From Pelecanus crispus (lineage: Eukaryota; Chordata; Aves; Pelecaniformes; Pelecanidae): a stretch of 64,000 nucleotides of DNA. Below the pieces are notes generated by a model that worked only from the letters and a program-made list of their open reading frames with translations, searched no databases and was not told the origin of the DNA. Location: NCBI RefSeq assembly GCF_030463565.1, contig NC_134656.1, positions 439,001 through 503,000 of the forward strand, in the 5' to 3' direction. Both the position numbers and the translations under genes were made by a program. This document shows positions 22,560 to 32,991 of the stretch, piece after piece; positions within the stretch are counted from its first letter, which is position 1; the number at the start of each line of letters is the position of its first letter.

Positions 22560-24890
22560 GATTGAAACCTGTGCCTGCCCAGAGGGGCTGTAGTCCTGCG
22601 CCGGCCCCTGCCCAGCGGGGACGGGACGGACGGCCTCCCTGCTGCCTCTTCGCATGCCCCCGGGGCCGGGGTGCAGGGGGCCCAGAGCCGGGCACCCGGG
22701 CCAGGCAGGTCGCTGCTGGCGGATGTGGCCGTGCTGTGCTATCAGCTTCCTCCTGCCCGAGTGACCTTGACTTCTGGGAAGTGAGCCGGGCATGTGGTAC
22801 AACGCTGGGTTTGGGGCTGGAGTCATTCAATTAATCGACTGGTAAACAGCCTAAATCCCGTGTAACTCTGTCCCAAACTACACACGCCGCCCCTGCCTGA
22901 GCGGATTGTCTGGAAGTGTTTACATGTGATTATAACAGCTAATCTCAGAGTTTTAGTTCTATGCTTTTGCATTAAACTGATTTATCTGCGGAGGGGAAAA
23001 AGGCCTGGAACCACCCAACTTCAGCAGGAGCGTCCGGGAGGCCGGAGTCCTGTGGCTGCGGGACGGGTGCGGTGCGATTGCCGGGCTCCCGGTCTGGCTG
23101 GTGCAGGGGATGGGGATGGTGCCGGGGCTTGTGCTGCGAACACAGACCCCGTGTTCTGCCCGAAATGACAGCGGCACCCTCCCTCCGGGGGTGCCCACTG
23201 TCCCCCGGGGGCCCACTGCTCCATCCCCTGCCTCAGCCTGCCTGTGTGCCGCGCTCCCGGGCTGGCACGGGTGGGACCCCCGGACCGTCCTGCCCAGCCG
23301 GGGAGGCAGGGTGTGGGGGTCCCCGCACCCCCCTGGGCAAGCAGCCGTGGTCGGTTGCGGCTCTATCACAGCCGTGTCCGTGTCCCGCTGCCTCCGCATC
23401 CGGCTGCGGCCCCGTCTGTGCCCAGCCGTGCTGGTGCATGGCTGTGGCTCAGTCGCCGTCCAGCTGTGTCCGCCATGCTGGTGGCTGGCCGTGGCCCTCC
23501 CTCTCCAGCTGTGCCACGCAGGGTTAAGGCACGCCGCAGCAATCCACAGGCGCTTTCCTAGATTACAGCCCCATTATCTAATAAAGCGGATCCGCAGCGC
23601 TGCCGGCCCTGCTGATTAGGGCTGCAGGAGTCCCGTCGGGACAAGGTTACGGGGCTGCTGCGGGGCCGTGGCCAGGGCTGGTCCCAGCCATCAGGCCCGG
23701 CTGGCCCAGCCTGGCCAGCGGCACAAGCTCATGGTTGCCCCACGGCTCCTGTGCCTGGGGCTGCGAGAGCACAGGGTGAGCCTGAGGTGGGGACAGTGCT
23801 GGGACAGACGGGACGGGCTCCTAGCCGCTGCACGTGGGGAGCTCCGGCTGCTGCTGGGGCTGTGGCCACGGGGCACAGCAGGGCCATGGGAGCTCAGGGC
23901 CCCTCAGCGCTGGCATCTCAGCCCCGGGACCTTCTGCTGCCATCGGGGTCCTGGAGGAGCCCACGGACGTAGCAGGGCTCGTTAGCACCGGTGACCTTCC
24001 CCTTCCTGTCCCTGGCCAGCGCTAAGCGGGTTTGTTACATATTTAATATCCTGAGAGCATTATTAGTCGGTATTTAATGACGGATACAACCTGTGGGATA
24101 ATCCCAGTCTGAGCAGGGAGGCGCAGCGGCAGGAGCCGGGCGGCTCGGGGGGTTGCGGGCTCTCGGAACCCCTCGCACAGCTGCCCACTGCTGCCCTGCC
24201 CGCAGACAGAGCACCCCGCTGCCTGCGGGGCCGGGTCCCCACCCAGGCAAAGGGTCCCCAGCCGTCCCTGGGGCTGCAGGGCCCCTTACCCTTCGCCCCT
24301 CTGCAGCCGGGAATCCAGCTGCAGGCACGGCGGCGCTGGGGCTTGGGCGAGGACCCGGCCAAGCCGGAGCAGGAGTGGGCTCCGGGGCAGCAGCTCACGC
24401 TGCCCACGTCCTACGGGGCTGTGCACAAATCCTCCCGCCAGCCCCCAGCCCAGCCTGCCACGGTGTGGGGGGCTCTGCTGACCCCTGACCCGGGGCCAGG
24501 TCAAGGCTGGCGTCAAGGCCAGGGACCGATGGCTCTTGGCAATGCAGTAGAGCCCCATGTGTGCTGTGTCCCATGTGTTCCCATGCGCGCTGCGTCCCCA
24601 TGGCCGTAGGTGTCCGTGAGGCCATGGAGCTCACATGGACCCCATGCACCAGCCCCCAGCACCGCTGCACCCCATCCCTGGGGGCTGCGCGGGCTGTGCT
24701 GGGGCCGTGCAGCGTCGGGGGCCGTGGGGGCCGGGGTCCTGGCTGGCGGTGGGGCAGGCGGGGGGGATGCTCCCTGCCAGTCACTGCCTGGCGATAGCCG
24801 GGGAGGGGGTGGTATCGGCTGCCCCAGATCCCTGCTGCTGCTCTCGTGGGTGCTAATACCCCCTAATCAGCTGTCAGTCACCACGGACCC
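22560..24890. other. Spacer between ZNF335 and the IRX-like gene, with AT-rich candidate regulatory islands
   Basis: No coding gene recognised. Three AT-rich islands stand out from GC-rich surroundings: about 22805-22990, 23525-23620 and 24025-24115. They carry homeodomain-type words: TAATC at 22940, GATTA at 23561 and 23614, TAATCCC at 24099-24105, and TAATC at 24864 close to the next promoter. They may be conserved enhancers of the homeobox gene; this is inference. Confidence 0.5.
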
Positions 24891-24897
24891 CGGCAGC

Positions 24898-24904
24898 TAT
24901 AAAA
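24898..24904 (+). promoter_or_regulatory. TATA box of the IRX-like homeobox gene
   Basis: TATAAAA lies 38 bases upstream of the start codon at 24942, predicting a transcription start near 24928 and a very short 5' UTR. A CTAATCAG word lies about 35 bases upstream of it. CTGCAG just before the ATG could instead be a splice acceptor from an upstream exon. Confidence 0.6.
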
Positions 24905-24941
24905 CGCCCAGGAGCAGCTCCCCGGCTCCTCTCCCTGCAGG

Positions 24942-25957
24942 ATGGCAGCGCCTCAGGGCGAGGGGAGCCCAGGCCGAGAGCTGGGGGGCTGTGGGGGGCC
25001 CTGGGGAGCCCTGTGGGGGCCCCCCCAAGCCCTGCTGCCCTGCCCCTGCCCCGTGCTGGCCAGCTACAGCCTGCTGCCACCCCCCCTGAGCCTCCTGGCA
25101 CCCTCGGTAAGTGCCGCTGGGCAGCTCCCGGGGGGCCAGGTTGTGGGACCCCTCCCGGGACCAGGCTGGGGCTGTGGGGGGGTTGGGGCTGGGGAGCTGC
25201 TGTCCCAGGTTCCCTGCACCCCCACGGCATCCCCCTGCCCACCCCCCCACCCCCTCCTGCACCCTGGCACCTTGGGGTGCGCAGTGCCAGGCACGGGAGA
25301 GGACGAGGACGGGCAGGACCCAGCTCTGCTCCTTCCTCTGCGCGAAGGGCCGAGCCCCCATGGCCCCCAGCCCCTCTCTGGCCGCGGGTGCCCCCGCCTC
25401 GTCCTGCCCTGACACCCCCGCGCCCTCTCCAGGTCTCACCAGCCTGCGAGCTGCCGCCGGGGCTGCTGCCCAGCGCCGGGCTCTGCCTGCCCTGCTGCCG
25501 GCAGCCCCTGCCTGTGGAGCCGGGGCGTGCGAAGGCGGCGGCGGCGCGGGAGAGCACCAGGGCGCTGAAGGCCTGGCTGGCGCGGCACCCCAGGAACCCC
25601 TACCCCAGCAAGGGGGAGAAGGTGATGCTGGCCGTGGTCAGCCGGATGAGCCTCACCCAGGTCTCCACGTGGTTTGCCAACGCCCGCCGGCGCCTCAAGA
25701 AGGAGAACAAGGCGGGCTGGGCACCGCGCGGAGCCTCCGACGGCGAGGACAGCGAGGGCGAGGGGGCCCCGCCGGGTGCCCCCCCCGGCCCTGACCCCAG
25801 CCCTGTGCAGGACAGGTGCGGGGGCAGCCCCGAGGGGCAGCCAGGCCCTGGGCAGGACGGGCAGCCCCAGAAAGCCAAGATCTGGAGCGTGGCGGCGATG
25901 CTGGCATCTCCCCCCGGCGAGAGCGGGTGCCCCCCAGGAGCGCCAGAGCGGGGGTAG
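24942..25957 (+). CDS. Divergent Iroquois-class (TALE) homeobox protein, 229 aa, two exons
   Basis: Exons 24942-25106 and 25433-25957, phase 0, donor GTAAGT and acceptor CTCCAG. The homeodomain (about residues 87-148) contains [19 protein letters not shown], then [20 protein letters not shown]. It has the TALE three-residue loop (NPYP) and the Iroquois recognition helix, nearly identical to IRX proteins in helix 3 but divergent N-terminally ([14 protein letters not shown]). An acidic stretch (DGEDSEGEG) follows, as in IRX proteins. Near the C terminus [15 protein letters not shown] resembles the IRX motif KPKIWSLAE. The protein is about half the size of IRX1-6 and lacks their long tyrosine-rich N terminus; the N terminus is Pro/Leu/Gly-rich. 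A DNA-binding transcription factor is inferred. It may be an irx7-like or bird-specific fast-evolving paralogue. I know of no IRX gene here in mammals. Confidence 0.85.
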
Positions 25958-26125
25958 GGCTGGGGCAGTTGTGCCCGGTCCCCAAGGGCCTGGTGGGGGC
26001 CGGGGCTGTGGCCGTGGGGAGGGGACAGCCCCATGGCCGGGCAGGGCAGGACAGACAGCCACGGGACCGGCGCCTGCCTGGACAAAGAGAGCGGGAGGTG
26101 TGGGCAGGGAGGGATGCGGGGGACT

Positions 26126-26131
26126 AATAAA
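26126..26131 (+). terminator. Poly(A) signal of the IRX-like gene
   Basis: AATAAA about 170 bases after the stop codon in an otherwise GC-rich 3' UTR, giving a compact transcript of about 900 bases. It supports a real gene. Confidence 0.75.
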
Positions 26132-26168
26132 CGTGACTGGCTTGGACCTCCTGGTGTGACCTGCCCAT

Positions 26169-26245
26169 GGCGGGGGTGCTGGCGGGGATGTGGGGGTGCA
26201 GGGGTGCTGGCAGGGATGTGGGGGGTGCTGTCGGGGATGTGGGCA
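26169..26245 (+). repeat. Short minisatellite, GGGGATGTGGG-type units
   Basis: About three imperfect copies of a ~27-base unit containing gctggcggggatgtggg, just downstream of the IRX-like gene. Non-coding. Confidence 0.6.
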
Positions 26246-26577
26246 TCTCCACTGCCAGCGCTGCTGTGGGTGGCTCCACCGCCCCTGGGGAGTAGGACAA
26301 GTCCTGCCCTGAGCCCCTCGGGCTGCCCGTTGCTCAGCCCCCTCCACTCCCCGACGATGTCCCCGTGCTGCCCGAACCAGGCTGCTGGGGTTTGCCAGCC
26401 CCACCGCTGGCTGGGGTCCCCCAGGGGCTCCCCTTGTTTGGCAGAGGAAGAGCCGCAGCATTTCCAGGTGATTCAGTGCCTTCCTGATGCCTTCCATCCT
26501 TTCCCCTCCCTGGATGTCCGGGGTCACCCACAGGGTGGGCTCACCCATAGGGTGCAGGGCTGGGGTGGTGCTGGGAG

Positions 26578-26672
26578 GGACACGCATTGACGGGGACATG
26601 CGGGGACGGGGACACGCAGGGATGGGGACATGCGGGGACGGGAACACGCAGGGAGGTGGACACGCAGGAGGC
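26578..26672 (+). repeat. Minisatellite, GGGGACAYGCRGGGAYG units of about 16-17 bp
   Basis: Five to six imperfect tandem units between the IRX-like gene and the PCIF1-derived block. The open frames across it on both strands are products of the repeat. Confidence 0.7.
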
Positions 26673-26890
26673 ACGGCACATGAGGGGGCAGGTGGAGGGG
26701 GAGCTGCAGCACCCGTCCACTCGCTGAAGGGGACATTGGCTGCCGGGACGGGGCTCGGACCCCCCGGGCTCCCCCCGTGCCCTGGGGCCGGGCTGGCGGC
26801 AGGCGGCTTCGCGCAGCCCCAGGGTGACCAGCGGGGCCAGGGGAGCCGGCCCGGGATGGGAGAGGGGACCGGGAGCCCTGGAAGTCGCAG

Positions 26891-27597
26891 ACATAGGGCA
26901 AAGCTGTATGCTGGTTTTTAATGTTCCTAAGAACTAGGAAACAAATCAAAAATAGACTTTGCTCTTCTTGATAAAAGTAATAAAATGGTTAGCGGTGTTA
27001 AATTAATCCTTACAAAACAAAACCCAAGGAGGTTAAATAAAGCCCAGAGGCTCCGCATAAAAACCACGACGACTACAAAACAGCTGCAAAGACATCTTTA
27101 CACACCAAAGAAACTCCTCTTCTCCGCTCCTCCCCTATACGGTACACAGCGTCGGCGAACACGGGACTCACACATGTGGTAAAAGAAACACGGATGCGAT
27201 GGGAGCAGCCCTGCAAGGAGCACGGGCGCCACGGACAGAACTATTTACACTATGGACACGGAGCTGTGCTGGTGCCAGTCCGGCCGCAGGAACCCCCGGG
27301 CTCTGCCCGCCCTTCTCCTGCCGGCACCGGGCTGCGGCCAGCTGCCGGGGCCCCTCCAGCGGCATGAGGCACGCAGCACTCGCGCTTCCTTGGTTGGGAT
27401 GAGTCTCCCGGCTGCTGCTTTGCTCTTGGCCCAGCTCCCGCTCTTTGTCTGCTGTGGAAGAGGAGGAGGAGGAGGATGAGGCGCTCAGGGTCCAGCCTGA
27501 ATGCTTGTAGGCTGCAACGAGCTCCGGCATGGGCTCCCACTTGGCAAAGCCCACTCTGCTCTGCAAGGGAAGGCCATAGGCGCTCAGCATCTCCCCG
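26891..27597 (-). pseudogene. Partial duplicate of the PCIF1 3' end (3' UTR plus part of the last exon)
   Basis: Matches the intact PCIF1 3' end at about 32136-33282. From 26891 to about 27360 the two copies lie at a constant offset of 5,245 bases and differ, by eye, at only about two positions in 460. The copy lacks about 390 bases of PCIF1 3' UTR near 27375. From 27385 it matches the last coding exon with around ten substitutions and two internal deletions; it reads GFAKWEPMPELVAAYKHSGW and has lost the PCIF1 stop. It runs into intron sequence beyond the splice acceptor (about 27570-27597), so it arose by DNA duplication, not retroposition. The PCIF1 poly(A) hexamer ATTAAA is kept (26917-26922, minus strand). 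It lies downstream of the RNF182-like gene on the same strand and probably forms its 3' UTR. Confidence 0.88.
26917..26922 (-). terminator. Copied ATTAAA poly(A) signal, probably used by the RNF182-like gene
   Basis: On the minus strand ATTAAA, identical in context to the PCIF1 signal at 32162-32167. It is the first good signal downstream of the RNF182-like stop at 27713, about 790 bases away. Confidence 0.55.
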
Positions 27598-27712
27598 TGG
27601 TCCTGGCACGCTGTGCTCAGCCTTGGGTCGGGGAACACTCGTGCCCCAAGGGACGCTGCTCCAAGGTGCCCAAAGCCTCCCCGGCGCGGGCACAGGGCTT
27701 GGCTGTGCAGGG

Positions 27713-28438
27713 TCAGGAGTGGGGGAACCCGAAGACCTCCCTGCACAGACACTGGCAGAGGCTGTAGATGATGCAGAGGAGGAGGGTGGAGGGCACGAGG
27801 CTGACCAGGACGATGCCCAGGCTGTGGTGCTCGATGAGCAGGAGGTAGATGCCGAAGGGCAGGGAGCTGAAGTAGAGGAGGCAGAGGACGCCCAGGATGA
27901 AGCGGGGGACGGCTCGCCACCCCCAGGAGCGGCACTTCTGCCCGGGGCCGTGGCAGGGCAGCGTGCCCAGGCTGGCGGGGCGGTACAGCCGCACCACCTC
28001 CAGCCTGCCCAGGCCCTCCGGCGGGGCCACGTCCTCCGGCACCTCCAGGATGGTGACGACCAGGCAGTCGGGGCCAGGTGTGGGCTCCAGCACACTGGGG
28101 CAGAGGAGGACCTCGGGGGACCGCGGGGGACCCCGCTTCTTGGCCCGCTCACAGCCCGTCAGCAGTGCCAGTGCCTCGCCGTCGTCCTGCAGCTGCTGCA
28201 CGTCCCCGCTGGGCACCGGGCTGTGACGGCGGCAGAAGGGGCAGCGGAGCTGGCGCGGCGACGCGTCCCCCAGCGCCACCATCTTGTGCAGGCACTTGGC
28301 ACAGAGGCGGTGGCCGCAGCAGAGCAGCTTGGGTCTGTGGGCACGGGCGTCGTAGCGGCTGTAGCAGATCTTGCACTCCAGCTCGGGGGCCGCGAATGCC
28401 ATCCTCTGAGGCCCCCGCTCGCCGTCCTGCTGGGCCAT
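27713..28438 (-). CDS. RNF182-like RING-finger E3 ubiquitin ligase, intronless, 241 aa
   Basis: A single open exon starting MAQQDGERGPQRM. A C3HC4 RING finger spans residues about 22-70: CKIC, then CCGHRLCAKCL, then CPFC. Two hydrophobic segments near the C terminus (about 180-202 and 207-231) anchor it in a membrane, with the signature LLYFSSLPFGIYLLL close to human RNF182 (LLYFSSLPLGIYLLV). The C-terminal CQCLCREVFGF also matches that protein. Length agrees with RNF182 (about 247 aa), which promotes turnover of membrane and immune targets such as ATP6V0C. The start at 28438 was chosen to match RNF182; an in-frame Met 12 residues on is possible. A pyrimidine-rich tract ending in CAG just upstream hints at a spliced 5' UTR. 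It may be a paralogue of RNF182 rather than its orthologue, since I know of no such gene in the human block. Confidence 0.88.
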   Translation of the reverse strand: MAQQDGERGPQRMAFAAPELECKICYSRYDARAHRPKLLCCGHRLCAKCLHKMVALGDASPRQLRCPFCRRHSPVPSGDVQQLQDDGEALALLTGCERAKKRGPPRSPEVLLCPSVLEPTPGPDCLVVTILEVPEDVAPPEGLGRLEVVRLYRPASLGTLPCHGPGQKCRSWGWRAVPRFILGVLCLLYFSSLPFGIYLLLIEHHSLGIVLVSLVPSTLLLCIIYSLCQCLCREVFGFPHS

Positions 28439-28439
28439 G

Positions 28440-31400
28440 CTCCCGGGGGGCTGGCTGGGGGCCGGCCGGGCTGGGGGGAGAGGGAAGCCGCTGTCAGCGA
28501 GGGCTCCGGGAGCAGGTTCCCAGGCCCTGCTGCACCCCACGGGCAGGGTCCTGGTCAGCCCCCGGGGCTCCGTGGCAGAGCGGGGCCGGGGGAGCACGGC
28601 ACCGGCAGCAGCCCCCTCCGGGGCTGGCACAGCCTGGCTCTACCCACCAGCTGGTGCCGCCGGCGCTGGGACTCGCCCCCATCCTGGCCTCTGTGTCTGG
28701 GTGGGAGGAAGACATCTTTCCCACGGGTGCAGGGTGGGGGCCCAGGTCCCGGGTGCAGCTCGTCCCTCCCCGTGCGTGCAGGTTCCCTGGGGCAGGGCCG
28801 GCTCCGGACACCGGGCTCCGCTGGCTGCAGGGACCCCCTGCCCCGCAGCCCCCCCACGCCCCCGGCCAGCGGGTGAGCAGGCTCCCAGCCCGCACCTCCC
28901 ATACCTGCGGTGTGCGCCGGGGCTCCTGGGTGGGACGCAGCCGTGGGTCGGTCCCCGGCCCTGCGGCCCCGGTGGGCCAGGCTGCGGCCCTGTGCGCGGA
29001 GGCAGGCAGGGTGCCGGCGGCGGCGTGCACCCCATGGAGAGGCGTGGGGCGCGCTACCCGCCACGCTGCGGAGGCAGCCCCAGCGCAGGGGCTGCCAGCA
29101 TCCTCCGCGGCGTTGGCCTGGCAACGCGGAGCGGGAGGCGGATGCTCGGCCGGCCGGTGCCGGTGGCGTGCGGAGCCCTGCTAGGGCAGGATTGGGCCCA
29201 CCCGCCACCGCAGGGCACAGCCGGGGCAGTGGGGTCCCCTGGGCCCCCACCGGGCTGCAGCGGGTGGGTGCAGGGGGTCGGTGCAGCTCCCTGCAGCCCC
29301 GCTGCCCCTTCGCTCCCAGGCAGCCCTGAGGATGCTCCTTCCCTGCCTGGGGGCTGCAGAGCAGGGTCCTGAGGGCTCCTGCAGCATGGGCAGACCCTCT
29401 CCCTTTCCTGGCCTGGGAACGGCTCCTGCTCGGCCCCAGGGAGAGAAGCGGCTTCAGGCATGAAGCACCCAGCGGGGAGGACTCCGCACAGCCGGCCCGG
29501 GGCCCAGCGCGTCACCCGCAGGACGGGGATCCTGAGGTGCAGAGAAACGTGCGACCACCACACGCCCGGCCACCTTGCCCCGCTCCTGTGCCCCAGGGAG
29601 CCAGGGCCAGGGGCACTTGGGGGCCACAGCATTTGCCAGAGCCAGGCTGGGCATGGCCGAGCCCTTGGAGCATCCCTCTCCGTGGCTGCCTCCCCCCCAG
29701 CCTGTGCCAAACCCGTCCCCGGCTGCAGACCTTGCGGGGGTGTTTCCAGCAGCCCTGAGGGGCAGCAGCCATCAGAGACCCCCGGCTGCCCAGGGCTGAA
29801 GGCAGGTTGGCAGCGCCGATTCCTCCCCAGCGCAGATGCAAACCTCCCTCCCGCTGTCCCTCCCCAGCAACGGGGACCCCACGCAGCAACGGCCGACGCA
29901 GGGACGCGCCTGAGCCCAGGCGCTGCCGGGGGTCTCCAGCCCCTCATCGGTGACAGGGTCACACCTTGCTGCCCTCAGCCCCCTCGGGGCATGGGACAGG
30001 GTGTCTGTGCTGGTTAACAAGAAATTTATGGGGTTTTTTCTTTTTCTTTTCTCCACACAGGGCTCTACCCTGTTGCCTGAGCTCCACGAACTGCCCAGGT
30101 AATTGCTGTCTGCACCCCGACGAGTGCAGTGCTGGGCTGCAGCTCCGGCCCGTGCCAGAGCAGCCGCTTGGGCTGGAGCTGCCCGGAGCAGCGTTAGCGA
30201 GGAGCCCTTTGGTTCAAATTGTCAAGGTTTGGCAGAGTCTGAAAGAACTTACTGCAGGGGACCAGGCAGCGTCCAGCTCCCAGAGCGACCGCCGACATCA
30301 TCCCCCGGCTCCTGCCCGTATGCGCCACCGTTCCCAGCTGCACCCCTGCCTGCCCCACCACCGCAGCCCCTCGCACAGCCCTCGCTGGCCCGGCCGCGGT
30401 CACCCGCCCTCGGCCTCACCCTTGGTACAGGTTCGGCTGGGCAGCGAGCAGTCCCAGCGCTGCGGGACGGCCGCCGCCGAGTGTCTCAGTGGGAAGCGCC
30501 ATGTCCTGTCTTGGCATCGGGCTGATGGGGGTTGCCCTGTGCCGGCCACTCTTGCTGCCTCGAGGACCACGCAGCTCAGTGCTGCGAGCAGAACCTGCTC
30601 CTTGTCCCGGCCACACAGCCACAGCCCCTCCAGCCTCACTGGATGCCCCGGCAGCTGTCGCTTCATCCCTGCGCTCCTCCGGAGCTGGAGCCCACTGACC
30701 GCTGCCGCTGGGGCTCAGCTCCCACTGTGCTCCTGTAATTAAATACGTAATGGGGTAATTGGCCATCACCGGAGGGAGCGAGACAAAGGACTCAGTGAGG
30801 ACAGACTGACCAAGGAGGAGGTTTGCTGTACTTCGCAGCACCAGGGTGTGTCTCTGGTCACCTGCACTTCAGGAGCAGCCTGCCTTGGCTCCAAATAATG
30901 AATAGAAGGAAAAAAAGGCTTTAAACTGCTGCTTTCAGTGATGGAGTTCCCAACTGTCCCAAGCGTCATTAAAGGAGGTCAACGATCTCATCGTCTCTGT
31001 TGCTGAAATAATCCCTGGAGAGCTGCGGAGATGCCGGGAGCCGGCTGAGCAGGCAGCACGCGGGGCTGGGCTGTTCCTGCCACCGCAGAGCGGCACCAGC
31101 ACCACCGCGGCACTGGTGCTGCTGGCCGCAGAGCGCCACGTGCTCAACACGGACCCAGGATTCATGGCGCTTTCTCATGTCCTGGCATTGAACTAATAAA
31201 CCTCGTGACCTGTTTGATCTGTGCCGAGAAACGCAGCCCCGCAAGGCTGCAGGATCACAGGCTTCCCAGCAACGCTAACCCACCCTGGAGCCATTTTCCT
31301 TTCAGACAGCAAAACCCAGCCGGGGAGAACCGGCTTCCACGGTGCCAGCAGCCCATCCAGAGGCAGCGGGGGCTCTGGAGGTAAAGCCGTGAAATTCCCA

Positions 31401-32135
31401 AACCCCCAAAATGCTGCATCAGAGAACTACAACAGCTTTTAGCCCCCAGAGCCCACCCTCACCTCGTTAGGCCGGAAGAGACCGCTGGTAGTAACCAATT
31501 CTTTAGTCCAACAGCCAGGGACAGGGCGAGACCGATGGCTGGAAGCTGAAGCCAGACCAGTCCAGCCACGGAAGGTCTGTGCTTCGACAGCTTCTTCCAG
31601 GCCCTCTGCCCAGGAAATCTCCCCACTCACCGCAGACATCCCGCCCGCCGGCTGGCATCAGGGACCGCCTGCAGGAAAGCCCAGCCGAGCCTCTCACCAC
31701 CGCATCGGCCACTGCTCCGCGCCGATGAGGCTGTGCCGGCAACACGGCCCAGCCTGGGCCTCCGGCGAAGGGCAACCAAAGAGCGAGAGCCTCGGAGCAG
31801 AGACCCCGGCAAGGAGAGGCTGCGTGGCTCTGCCCTGAAGAGGCTGAGGGCGACTGCAGCTGCCTGCAGGGCCATTACAGAGAAGACAAAGCCAATCTCT
31901 TCACAGCAGCGGCAGACAACAAACCGAGAGGGTGGTGGTCAGGTTGCTGTAGGGGGTTCACACTGGTCATTAGGAAAAAAAATTCCCCGTGAGGGCACCA
32001 CAGCACAGAACGGGTCAGATGTTGGACTGTTCTGAAAAAAAAAAAAAAACATTTTTCTACGTTTCAGCCAGAGTGAGACAGAGGCGAGGGCAGGGGGTGA
32101 CCACAGGCCCCTGGCTGACAGAAGGAAAGGCACGG
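28440..32135. other. Intergenic region between the RNF182-like gene and PCIF1
   Basis: About 3.7 kb without a recognisable gene; open frames in the GC-rich part (28500-30000) have no domain content. The RNF182-like promoter and any 5' UTR exon should lie in 28440-29200. A polypyrimidine tract followed by CACACAG ends near 30060 on the plus strand but joins no readable exon. A run of about 15 A lies near 32034-32050. Confidence 0.55.
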
Positions 32136-32161
32136 ACACGGGGCAGAGCTGTATGCTGGTT

Positions 32162-32167
32162 TTTAAT
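32162..32167 (-). terminator. PCIF1: PCIF1 poly(A) signal (ATTAAA)
   Basis: On the minus strand ATTAAA, about 825 bases after the PCIF1 stop codon, in an AT-rich 3' UTR (about 32145-32500) that is well conserved between the two local copies. No canonical AATAAA in the correct orientation is close by. Confidence 0.65.
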
Positions 32168-32991
32168 GTTCCTAAGAACTAGGAAACAAATCAAAAATAG
32201 ACTTTGCTCTTCTTGATAAAAGTAATAAAATGGTTAGCGGTGTTAAATTAATCCTTACAAAACAAAACCCAAGGAGGTTAAATAAAGCCCAGAGGCTCCG
32301 CATAAAAACCACGACGACTACAAAACAGCTGCAAAGACATCTTTACACACCAAAGAAACTCCTCTTCTCCGCTCCTCCCCTATACGGTACACAGCGTCGG
32401 CGAACACGGGACTCACACATGTGGTAAAAGAAACACGGATGCGATGGGAGCAGCCCTGCAAGGAGCACGGGCGCCACGGACAGAACTATTTACACTATGG
32501 ACACGGAGCTGTGCTGGTGCCAGTCCGGCCGCAGGAACCCCCGGGCTCTGCCCGCCCTTCTCCTGCCGGCGCCGGGCTGCGGCCAGCTGCCGGGGCCCCT
32601 CCAGCCGCGGCGCTAGGCGCCGAGCACTCGCGCTTGCCCTCTGTCCCTCCATCTGTCCCGCCGTCCTTCCGCCCGTGCGTGCGTCCCAGCTCCGGCTGCC
32701 CCTTCCCTCGGCACTCTGGCATCCAAGGGGCTGCCTGCTCCTCCTGCCGCACCGTGCCGGGTTCCCTTGCCCTCCGGCGAGGGCTGCAGTGGAGCTTCCT
32801 CTCCCCGCCAGCGGCCGGGCGCTCCCCGGCGCTCCTGGGCGGTGTGCAGTTTGCAGAGGAAAGCAGGTGCCGTGGAGCTGCTGCACAAGAGTCCCCCGGG
32901 CCGGTGCTACGCAGCCAGCAGTCTCTCCACTGCCCCGGCAAGCCTCCTCGGGGCCGCCGGCACCTCCCCTGCTGCCTCGCACCTCTGCACC

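Noticed and set aside
26985-27182. A 65-codon plus-strand open frame identical at 32230-32427
   Set aside because: It is antisense to the duplicated PCIF1 3' UTR. Its identity reflects the near-identical DNA copies, not protein conservation.
26891-27597. The PCIF1-like block as a processed (retroposed) pseudogene
   Set aside because: It continues into intron sequence beyond the last exon's acceptor and has no poly(A) tail, so it is a DNA-level duplicate.
29054-29962. 302-codon minus-strand open frame upstream of the RNF182-like gene
   Set aside because: No domain, no conserved motif, GC-rich composition; a chance frame.
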